From Mucidula mucida (Eukaryota > Basidiomycota > Agaricomycetes > Agaricales > Physalacriaceae), in NCBI GenBank assembly GCA_015501055.1, contig JADNYV010000020.1, forward strand, positions 62,001 to 126,000: a DNA stretch of 64,000 nt, in the 5' to 3' direction. The position numbers and the translations under genes are program-made. The first letter of the stretch is position 1; each line of letters starts with the position of its first letter. The notes under the pieces were generated by a model. That model had not been told where the DNA came from, ran no database searches, and was given only the letters and a program-made list of their open reading frames with translations. This document shows positions 33,886 through 44,278 of this stretch, piece by piece.

Positions 33886-34234
33886 CGCTGCAGGAGGGAG
33901 AACAACACGGTGGGCTTGGCAATACCGGCGCGGTTAATGTTGCCGAAACCAGGCCGAACTGGATGGAGGGGTATATTACTCTCAGACGTGAAGCGATTAC
34001 AGCATTGAATATCGTCAAATTCCTGTATTTCGTACATGTTCTTGCTGTACGATCTGGCCAGTATCGTTGACCGTCCTTTGAGCGAAGCGACACCATAGAA
34101 GCCGTCGTGCCGTTATGACCGTGGAACGGCACCCCTAATTGTTACCTTGCCTCCTCTTCCCTCAACCACGTTCATTTCCTTGCCTTCGCCGTGCTGCATA
34201 GTGACGACCGCTTGGCGCCCATCGGACTCATTTC
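33886..34234. promoter_or_regulatory. Divergent promoter region of SEC1 and the PARP-E2 gene
   Basis: 349 bp between outward-facing start codons. I see no TATA box or repeated motif; the role is positional. Confidence 0.4.
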
Positions 34235-37200
34235 ATGGTGCTCGGCCGTAACAAAATCAAGGCTCCGTCCCCAAGTGGCGATATAATCGTTGTACACGAC
34301 TCAGATTCGGAACCGGAGAGTTCACAACAACCTCAGCCAAAGCGTCAAAAGACAGACCGTTGTACGTACACAAAATAGTTTTGTTCGCTTATTTGACACG
34401 TGCTGGTGGCGTTTCTTAGCCTCCCCTTCAAAGACGGCCACTGGCGCTAAGCTCAACAGCAGTAGAATGAAGAACGCTCATCTCAAAGGCCGCAAACGCT
34501 TCAATGCCGATTTCGAGGATATGAAAGAGGAGATAAAACGTGCTCCTCTTTGTTTGCATGGATTGCGTATCAAGAGCAAGTCCGTCCTTCCAGCTTTATC
34601 CGCGCCACTCACGATTATCACAGGATTCAGAGCCGGCGACGACGAGGGCGCTATAGAGATCGCCGTAGAGGAAATCATGTCATCCGAGGTTCTCAACATC
34701 AATCTGCTGGTCTCAGGTGCTTGACACGCCACAATCCTCATTTCCCTCTGATTCACATTTTGCCGCAGACACTTCTGAATACCCCAAAAGCCATTCTCTC
34801 TTTTCCTATTGCGTTGGTGATGCTCCCTCGAACATCCAGGATGTTCTTAACGACATGGCAAGCGCGCCATCTAGACCCATCCGGGAAGCATTGGAACATC
34901 TTTTGTCTGCTTTTGCCGGCAAACCTGTTCCCGTTGATGTTGTTATGGACGCAAGTGACGACGACGACGAAAGTGTTGATGAACAGTTCGCAATGGGTGA
35001 CTTTGAAGACTATAATACGACTGTCTCCAGTCTTGATCGCAGCACGATGCAACGGTAAGCATCTAATCTCGCATAAACACTTCCTCGTCATTCTTGTTTG
35101 ACAGCGATTTTCTCGACGTGGTGGCAACGGGATATCGTCCCGGTATTCTGAAATTCGGCGCAGATGATTTTTGTCTCTCGGTCTCTGTGCCAGTCATCAC
35201 ACTGTCGGATTCCATTCCCCCTCAGGCATTGATGGCATGGGACCGCCGTCTACTCTCTCGATCGCAGCATCTTGTTCTGCTTATTTCCGGTCTTCGAGGA
35301 ATTTATCCCGTCATCTCATCGGATGGGAGTTATACTTCGGTCGCCAAAAATGCCAGCGTACAACTCAAGTTCCAGGTTGGACTATCGGGGCGTTATAAGC
35401 CGTCAGAGCTCAATGCGAAAGAAGCTGTCCGCAAGTACGGACTCGTGTTGCAAGACGCAGAAGACGAATTACGAATTCAGGCAGAAAAAGCTGCTGCTGC
35501 TGCTGCGTTTGCTGAATGGGATCCCGACGCAGAAGAAGATCCAACGATGATTGTTCCCCCTACGTTCACGGCTGCCGAAGAGGATGAAGACGACGGGCGA
35601 TTTGACAAATTTAGTTTGAGCTCTTCTTTTGAATCACTACTAGACCAGAATTTCTTGAAGGTGGTTCAGCTACGTAGGAAGTTCGGCCTTGGCTGGGCTG
35701 GCGCTGAAGTTCTACATGCTCAGGCAGAGCATAGCCAAATGACGCCTACGGATGTCTACAATGCATACAGTCAGGTATGCATTTCTGATGCCAAATGCTC
35801 ACCTGTTTCTAACTTGAGATACAGAGTATCATTGCTGCCGATAAAGAGGAACAGAAGTTAGATCGCAACCTACCTCATGATCCTCTCCGCGATCTGGGCA
35901 AGTCAGAGTGCATCAATCTCCCATTGACTGCCTTCGCCTACTTGATTCGAAGAATTACAGTACGTTTTCTTGGTTGCCTCTAACCGCCGAGTGGATTGAC
36001 CTTGTTTCTAGTTGTGCACAAGGTATTGCGTAATCTGCCACAACAAACTCAGCACAGACTATGAAGCTCTTAAGCCATATGTTTGTGACTCAAAGCTCTG
36101 TGCTTACCAATATTATGCGCACAATCGAGGACCATCATTGGAGGTACTCTCTATTTGTCTTTCCTAAACGAACCGGCCTTGATTTTGTGCCAGTACGAGA
36201 TCATTCATAATCCTCAAACGGTGGACCTTCTCGTTTCCTTGACTTATTCTGCGGCAGCTGAGGGTGTGCTTGACGAACCCTTCCCTGTTGGGATGGGACT
36301 TCGAGTGCCACTCCCCGATAAGTCTTCCCTTGTTGTACCTCCCGCTCTTCGCCTTCTACCAGGAGCACCTCCTGTCGATGAGACTACGGATACAGCGCCC
36401 AGGCGTGAGCCTGTACCCGATAATCACGGTCTCGTCGACTTCGATAATCTTTCGTCGATTCAGGTAAGAGCGATTCCTCATACATCAACCAATATCAATA
36501 TATCTCAGATGAGAGCGTCTATCGCTTCTATGATCAACTCATTACCTTCAGTTGAAGACATGAAGTAAGGCACTTCCGTGTGTTTCGTTGGCATTGACTG
36601 ATTGCTATAGGAAGCATTTGGAGCGAAAAGTCAAACCCGGCAAATCGAAGCCCAAATTGAGAGAAGTCGATCCTGTCGTATCTCCTGCTGCTTGGCAAAT
36701 ACTTCGCTGGTATGTATCTGTTGTATCTATGACCTCCTTCTTCATTACCTTTTTGTTCAAGGTGTGTTGGTTCATGCACGGCGTACTTGGAACCGACAGC
36801 TCCCGATGAAAGAATTCTTGGGCTTGGTATGTTGATGCATTTTTTTGAACCCAAAAAATTCTCAAGTCCTTTCGTAGACGCCTCTTGGAAACAGTTCAGA
36901 TTCAGTGTAGGAGCGCCGGATATGGAAGCCAAGTTCAAGTCGGCGGTGAGCATGTCACAGAAGAAGAGCAAGAATGCTTTGAGCTATCCGTCGCTTTACG
37001 TATGTCACTTTATATCCGGTTCAGTTCATGAGCTGATGTGTGTCGATGCTAGGCTTTCCATGGCTCGCCTCTTCGGAACTGGCATTCTGTGAGTATCTAC
37101 GCGTGCTGAATATGACAGGCATTGGAATTGTTTACAGATAATCCGCCACGGTTTATGGTACAAGAACGTTGCTAAGGTCGCGCATACGGAAACGGTGACG

Positions 37201-38706
37201 ATCTTCTTTAAGAGTCTAGCGGTCGGCTCATACGCGTTTAGGCGTTTATATGGCAAAGGATGCCACAATCTCCATGGGTCATTATGCCCAAGGCAACTCC
37301 ACCGTATGGCGCAAGAGCAAGCTCGGACCCAACTCCTGTACGGCCGTGGTCGAAGCTGTTAACCTCCCCGATGAATTCGTTAGCCATGATCCATATCTAG
37401 TTGTTGCCGATACTACCTGGCTCCTGTGGTAATACGTTCATTCATTGTCCTACATCCTACTGATGATATCTTAGTCGCTACTTACTCGTTCGGTGCCCGT
37501 CCTTCGTTGAGACACCGCCGACCAAGAGCACTGCTCCTCAAATTCCCTTCGTCAAGCTTGATCCTAAACATCCAACGGTATGCGGTTCGACTAAGATTCA
37601 GATGCCGCAGCCCGGTTACAAGATAAATATGATCTTATCCGAGCGACGTACAGAGCTTGTTGATGAACCACCCGATGGCCCAGATCAAGATATTTTTGAG
37701 TACGTTGAGAAGGCAGGCACCAAGGAAAACGCCATCGAAATCGACGACGACGACTATGATGACGGGTTTTACGACGACGACAGTGTCATGATTGTTGAAC
37801 AGACGAAGGGAAAAGGTAAAGCGACTGCGCCTCCCCCAACGGCGTCCAGCAGTAAGGCCAAGAAAGCGAAGCCTGCCAACGATTGGAAGCATGATCCTGA
37901 ATGGGTGAGAGGAGCAATTGAGCGACGCATGCCCCCTCCCTCGGAATCGACGCCCTCCTCTACTATGGCTGTTCAGCGTGAATTAAAGGCGATGTTAAAG
38001 GAACAGGATAACTCGTCCAGTTTGAAGGAACTTGGATGGTACTTGCCTCCGGAATTCATCGATGACAACATTTTTTCGTGGATTGTGGAAATGCATTCAT
38101 TCGATGAGAGCATCCCCATCGCGAAGGATATGAAGGCACAGTGCGTAGCATCGTTTACTCTTGAACGGCGGATGCTGAAAAGCTCTACAGACACGTGAAC
38201 TCTGTCATCTTTGAAATTCGATTCCCCGCGGGTTATCCTCTAGAACCTCCATTTTTTCGGATTCTCACTCCTCGTTTCCTACCTTTCGTTCATGGAGGCG
38301 GAGGGCATGTTACAGGGGGTATGTCATCACAATCCTTGAAATATTCAAATTTTCACTAATCTATCACAGGCGGCTCAATTTGTATGGATTTATTGACCTC
38401 GGACGGCTGGCTTCCCAGCTACAGGTATCACCCACTCTTCGATGTTACACATTTGTGACTAACCTGTCTCCCGTAGCATGCCTGCCATCATCATGCAAAT
38501 CAAACTGGCCATGTCCAATCTCGAACCTCGTCCTGCTCGTCTGGCCCACGACTGGAACAGAGATTACTCCGTCCAAGAAGCCCTGGCAGGCTTCAAGCGT
38601 GCTGCCCAGACACACGGATGGAGTGTATGTACATGACTTCTATCCGCTTAGTTCTTACCCAACCGGATTCCAGGTTCCTCTCGGTATAGATAGGTTGGTC
38701 AGGTAG
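34235..38706 (+). CDS. PARP catalytic domain fused to a UBE2Q-like E2 ubiquitin-conjugating domain
   Basis: The protein starts MVLGRNKIKAPSPSG with a SUMO-interacting-like DIIVVHDSDSEPE. A long helical middle region follows, with a KFGLGWAGAEVLHA stretch and a short Cys-rich part CTRYCVICHNKL. The PARP domain has FHGSPLRNWHSIIRHGLWYKN and AYGNGVYLAKDATISMGHY, so the His and Tyr of the H-Y triad are present. The PARP6/8-like GSPxxNWHSI context suggests mono-ADP-ribosylation. A poly-acidic linker (EIDDDDYDD) leads to a UBC domain: FEIRFPAGYPLEPPFFRILTP, then GGSICMDLLTSDGW, whose Cys (codon 38381-38383) is the expected E2 thioester site; the usual HPN motif is missing, as in UBE2Q. Stop at 38704-38706. 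The fold order is known from other fungi. About 15 short introns. Confidence 0.85.
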
Positions 38707-38971
38707 ATTGACAGGCAATCGCGCTCATTCCTTGGACTCAAACAATACCTGTGACCACGCACAATAGAAAAAATTTGATGCAAATTCAGAATCTCAAACA
38801 AATATTTGACCACATGGCATACAGACGTTCTGTATTGAATCCGAATCGTGACTAGGTCCTAACGCGTTCGTGAAAATTGTGCAAGATTAATGTGAGAGAT
38901 ACATCAGGAACGCGTAGAGCGCACAATGATGTACAACGTGGAGGAGACCCAGGAAGCACACGGAGACGGGC

Positions 38972-40434
38972 ATGACATTGTACACGTTCTCGCCTCATGT
39001 AGAGTCAAAAGCAACCAAACCGGAAAAAGCGTCGGAAAGCTACAGTACCGCATCCTCCCTTAATGTCTTCCCGCTCTTTTTCTTTTGCCTATGGAATAGG
39101 CCTTGTCACTTTTTTATCTTTCTCTTATTACGGGTCTCAAAGGTCATAGACCGATATCGACATACACAGTATCTACTGGGCAAATCTCACGACGAGGTTT
39201 CGACCCTGAGGGCGGACGCTTCGGAAAAGGATGTCAACATTCGCGACCTGCAGAAGTCACTGGGCGACGCGAGTGCAGAGTTGCAGATATTGAAGGAGGC
39301 ATCGGCAGGATTGGAGTGGACGGTGCAGAGGGTGCGCCATGAGCTGCTAGAGTGTCGAAACGCGTTACAAAGCACGCGAAACGTCAATCACGACCTGGAG
39401 CTTCGGCTAGAGGCTCAAACGGAGGCAACGGCGCTGGCGCGAGATGAGGTGGGCCGGATACGCGGGATACACGAGAAAACGGTCCAGTTGTTGAAGACGC
39501 ACGCGGAGGAACTTAGTGCGGCGCAGGCGTACCTCAACAAGACGGACTTGTCTTCCGGGGCGGACGTGATTTCCATGGTCGAGACGTTGAACGGGGAAAT
39601 ATTCCAGACGGCGGCCACGATTGCCGAGGCGTTCAAGTTTGGTGATAAGCAGGTGGAGGGCTCGACGGAAATGGAATCGGCGTATAGAGACGTGGTGGAG
39701 ATCCTGGGACCGCGAATGACTGACCTCCTCCGGTCCTCCCCACATCACGACGATCAACTAGTCATCCAAATCGCGTTGCAGGCCGCCATGTGTGCTTACG
39801 TGGAGTGGATCATCACGTCGTGGTATTTTGAAGGACGCGACGAGGAGCAGCTGTTGAGCAATCTTTACAACCACATACAAGGATCAGGTGTGTTAGCCTC
39901 TGTTATGGTATATAATGGTCTAACACGAAGACTGGCTTAGAAGACCAGGCGATAGCGGGTCGATGGCGCGCATTGACGCGTAGATATGCCGTGGAAGCGT
40001 TTACAGAGGGCTCGGACATCCATCAACAACTGGTGGACGTTGTAATGGAAACCTTGGTAAACATTCTCATCAGCGCGGGTCTAGAAGTGGCTACGGATCA
40101 AGTCAGCGATACGATGGCTGCTCAATTTGCGGGACATACCTCTGAAGTCGTAAAACGCGCCACAGAGCTGAATTCTGTGATCGGGCAAGGCATTATTTCG
40201 TGCGAGCTTTCGCCCATCTACTTGCCACCAGAGACGGCTTTTGATGTGGGGACGATGGAGGATACGTTTGGAAGAGGGCCACGAGAGCAGGAGCTGATTC
40301 TTTGTACGACAGATCTGGGTTTATTGCGCTCAGAACGACAAGGAGATGACTGGCAGAGACGAGTGTTGATGAGACCAAAAGTAGCGCTGCAATCTGGACT
40401 GGAAGAGCCAGCGATAGTAGAGGACAGTGCGTGA
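38972..40434 (+). CDS. Coiled-coil protein of unknown function
   Basis: About 443 residues after removal of two introns (39065-39142 and 39888-39940), both frame-preserving. The first 30 residues are polar. A long coiled coil follows (DEVSTLRADASEKDVNIRDLQ, SAELQILKEASAGLEWTVQRV, HDLELRLEAQTEATALARDEV). The C-terminal half is a helical domain with ETLNGEIFQTAATIAEAF and AYVEWIITSWYFEG, ending EEPAIVEDSA. This layout recurs in agaric fungal proteins without assigned role. Oddity: the first intron is 78 nt, has no stop, and if retained would add a very hydrophobic segment (about 22 residues), so a membrane-anchored form is possible. The start is the ATG at 38972. Confidence 0.7.
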
Positions 40435-40569
40435 TACGCTTCCTCGTTAATGTTCTATAAGTGTATTTATCAGTTACATATCATTACTTAGTCTTTACTG
40501 ATTTTTCAACTTGAAGTGGACGATCAGAGGAAGGTGCAGCACGTGGCACAGCACTCGCCTCCAGTCCCC

Positions 40570-43182
40570 ATGAGCGTCCGCGGCCCCCGCAAAGGCGAGA
40601 ACTACGAGCTCAGCGTCGACCTCAACAGCGAATATCGCGAAAAACGCAAGGATGCGATCAAACGCACCATAGCGTCCATGACGGTCGGCAAAGGTGTCGT
40701 GTATTGCTCTCCCAGCCGCCCTTGCGCTTATGGTGCTTTAAGATGTCAGCGGCCTGTTTCCCGATGTCCTCAAGAACATGCAGACCGACGACCTCGAGCA
40801 AAAGAAGCTCGTCTACCTCTACCTTATGAATTACGCCAAAACCCAGCCCGAACTAGTCATTCTCGCGGTCAACACCTTTGTCAAGGACACAGATGACCCC
40901 AACCCCCTCGTCCGCGCATTGGCCATCCGGACAATGGGTGTCCTGCGCGCCGAGAAGATCATCGATTACCTCTGCGACCCGCTTCAGAAATGTCTGCGTG
41001 ACGAGAATCCATACGTCCGCAAGACGGCGGCACTATGCGTGGCCAAGCTGTACGACCTCAAACCCGAGCTCGTCATCGACAACGGCTTCTTGGAGCAGCT
41101 GCAGGAAATGATTTCGGATAGCAATCCAATGGTGCGCTCTTATGTTCCTGAGACCAACGTCGACTAAGTGCGCTTAGGTCGTGGCAAACACGGTCGCTGC
41201 ATTGACAGATATACACATCGCGGCAAGCTCTCTGCCCTCCTCCTCTTCATCAGACCCAGGCATCTTCATAATTTCCGCTTCCATACTCAGTAAACTCTTG
41301 ATTGCCCTCAACGAGTGTTCGGAATGGGGTCGGGTTGCAATTTTGAACGCGCTTGCAAGATACACAGCACAGGACGACAAGGAGAGCGAGCACATATGTG
41401 AACGTGTTGTTCCCCAATTCCAGCATGCAAATGGTGCCGTTGTGTTGGCTGCAGTGAAGGTACTTTGTTTCCAATGTCCTGCCTGCCATTCTGAAATCCA
41501 AAAGGTTATCATGATTCATATGCGGGACGTACGGAGGGAAGAACTTGTCAAACAGCTTGTCCGCAAAATGGCGCCGCCGTTAGTCACACTGCTTTCCTCG
41601 CCGCCGGAGGTCCAATGGGTCGCCCTCCGCAACATCAATCTACTCCTCCAAAAGCGGTCCGACATCCTGCAGAACGAAATGCGCGTCTTTTTCTGTAAAT
41701 ACAACGACCCACTCTATGTCAAAGTTGAGAAACTCGACATCATGGTCAGACTAGCGGGCGAGAACAATGTCGACGCATTGTTGAGCGAATTGAAGGAGTT
41801 CGTCTTCGTATATCGAGTTCCAATATCGTTCTTATTTCCGCATACAGGTATGCGTCTGAAGTCGATGTCGATTTCGTCCGGAAGAGCATCAAAGCTATTG
41901 GTCAGGCCGCAGTCAAAATCGACGCGGCTGCAGAGCGTTGCGTAAATGTCCTCTTGGAGCTCATAGCAACACGTGTCAGCTACGTCGTTCAAGAAGCTGT
42001 AGTGGTAATGAAGGTACGAGCGCCTTGGGTCGCCAGGTACCCCAAGTGAACTGGTTCTCTATAGGATATTTTTAGGAAGTATCCTTCAACCTACGAGGGT
42101 ATCATTCCGACACTATGCGCCAACCTTGATGAGTTGGATGAGCCAGAAGCCAAAGCTTCATTAATCTGGATCATTGGGGAGTATGCCAACAAAATTGATA
42201 ATGCCGATGAGTTATTGGGCATATTCGTGGACACCTTCACGGAAGAGTCATATCCAGTATGTTGCACTGATCATGCGCAACTTCAAATTGAAAGCGCTAC
42301 TTAGGTACAACTTCAAACACTCACCGCCGTGGTCAAGTTGTTTTTGAAGAAGCCTGACTCGTCACAAGGCATTGTCCAACGCGTTCTGAACACTGCGACC
42401 AAGGACTGTGATTCTCCCGATGTGCGAGATCGTGCCTACATCTATTGGAGGTTGCTTTCAACGGATCCAGGTGCCGCCAAGGTACATTCATTTTACTACT
42501 TCTCCCAGTGTTGGATCAACTCGTTTATAGTCTGTTGTTCTCACCCCCCGACCACCAATTTCAATACCACGTACAACTGTCTCTGCAGCACTATTAGAGC
42601 AATTGCTTGGAGAGATCTCGACTTTATCCAGTGTTTATCACAAGCCAGAGGAGACGTTTGTTGGACGGGGGCGTATCGGAGCCGACGCGGTTCAGAAGAA
42701 GGGCGTTGAGTGAGTGCTATTCGATTCACGATAGTGATAAATTACTGATGAAGGCCCAGTCCGGACGACCGCTTCTCGACCCAAAAGGCGCTACAAACAG
42801 TTGCTGCTGGTCAACAGGCGGAGAACCTTCTGTACGCTAGCTCCTTTCGGATCACTTACCATCATCATTGACGTTCACTTCTAGTGACTTTGACGACGTG
42901 CCAGCGTCTGATGGTCAACCAACGGGCTTGGCTGCCACACAGGTCCTCTCGCAGACACCAGCAGCGGCAAATTTATTGTCCGGAACCTCCAGCAACCCCC
43001 TAGACGATCTGGTATCTATCTTCGGGTCTGGTCCTATTGCACCTGCTGCTGCACCATCCCAGCCTGCATTTGGCCTGGGAGGTCTTGATTTCGGGGCGTC
43101 GATGACAACGTCACCCCCGCAACAGCCACCGCCCCCGCAACAGACCCAACAGCCACAGGATGACCTCTTGGGATTGTTCTGA
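40570..43182 (+). CDS. APL2: Clathrin adaptor beta subunit (AP-1 beta, Apl2-like)
   Basis: Large subunit of a clathrin adaptor at trans-Golgi/endosomes. Landmarks: [39 protein letters not shown] (joined by an intron after 40693), [90 protein letters not shown] and [11 protein letters not shown]. This is the complete armadillo trunk. The C-terminus is a hinge only: a Pro/Gln/Gly-rich stretch ending DDLLGLF-stop, a clathrin-box-like end. There is no ear (appendage) domain, which fits fungal AP-1 beta. The start is the first ATG, where family similarity begins. AP-2 beta cannot be fully excluded. Tandem with the coiled-coil gene 136 bp upstream. Confidence 0.9.
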
Positions 43183-44278
43183 TAGTTGTTTTCGTATGCG
43201 CGGTTTATTGAATAGATGTTGTTTTCCTGTAATCGCTCGCAGTGACCGTGCACGCTACGAAGTACGCCACACTGGCAAGATGAGAAACTTCACTTCCTTC
43301 AGTTGAAACACTCATGGCAGAGCGGCTGTAGATAGTAGTAGTAGATTATTGGAGTTTGTTGATATAAGCAACACTGAGCAATACGCGATGTAGGACGGTT
43401 TCTCAGTCCGAAGCACCGGTCCTGTTTTACGAAAGTATCTTGAGCTAAGTCGGTGTGCTCGGTGTCGCTACATCCTTCATTTGTATCTCACCGAAGAGGT
43501 TTCCAATACTAAGAAAAAGGTACACGGTATATTGAAAGAAGACTGTTTCTGATTCCGCTTTGCAGATGCCTTCTTCCAGTCTAACACAGGAACATCGACA
43601 CCCAGTTCTTCAATGCCGTGAGCATCAAGCACTACATGCTCCCCAGAACGGCCACCTCCCCTGAGCAAATTCCCACGCAACGGTTACGACGCCCACGTTC
43701 CGCTTGCAACTTGCACCCGATTTTAGCTCTTCGGAACCGGGCCTATCGTACGCTGCAGCTTAACGCTTGAAATGTGAGGGCTTGATTGGGGCTTGAGCAC
43801 TTGAGCACTCGGATCTTTCCCGGGTGCCTATGAACTGCGCACGAAGGTCTTCGAAGTGATGAGCTTACTTGGGCTTCTCCCTCCCCGTTTGTCTTCCTAG
43901 TGATCTGAAGCACAGGACACCGGAATCCACATGATGTACCTCTTCCTCGTAAGTTCAAGACGCAGTTCAAGATTCCCCGATGTGCTGGCATGCGGTAATC
44001 GCAAAATTTATGCGTCTTCGTCTCGTGAGCTTGCGGCGCATATGTCCAAAGGTCATGATGACATATGATATCCGGAATTCGGGCTTCTGCCCATCCAGCC
44101 TTACCCCACCTGCGTCATTGAGCCTTTCCAGCAACGCTGGGAATTTTGTGTCGCCATATAAACGCTGGATCTGATCAATGCTTTTCTCTCGGTCCCCACT
44201 CTGACGACTTGTATGACCATACCCTACTTTGGCTACTTATAACTTTAGCTGCCACCTTCCTTCATTTGTATTGGCGCA
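43183..44278. other. 1.1 kb region without a supported gene; GH30 promoter at its right end
   Basis: Contains the APL2 3' UTR and, at 44157-44162, a TATAAA box 117 bp upstream of the GH30 ATG. A minus-strand stretch around 43440-43680 reads protein-like in two frames (LDAHGIEELGVDVPV, then FGEIQMKDVATPSTPT-stop) with an intron-like acceptor between, possibly a small gene or gene remnant. I could not find a start or a family, so I do not call it. Confidence 0.4.
44157..44162 (+). promoter_or_regulatory. TATA box candidate for the GH30 gene
   Basis: TATAAA, 117 bp upstream of the ATG at 44279; strongly regulated secreted hydrolases often have TATA promoters. Positional support only. Confidence 0.4.

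Noticed and set aside
41174..41512. Minus-strand open frame in the beta-adaptin gene
   Set aside because: Shadow of the conserved armadillo trunk on the plus strand.
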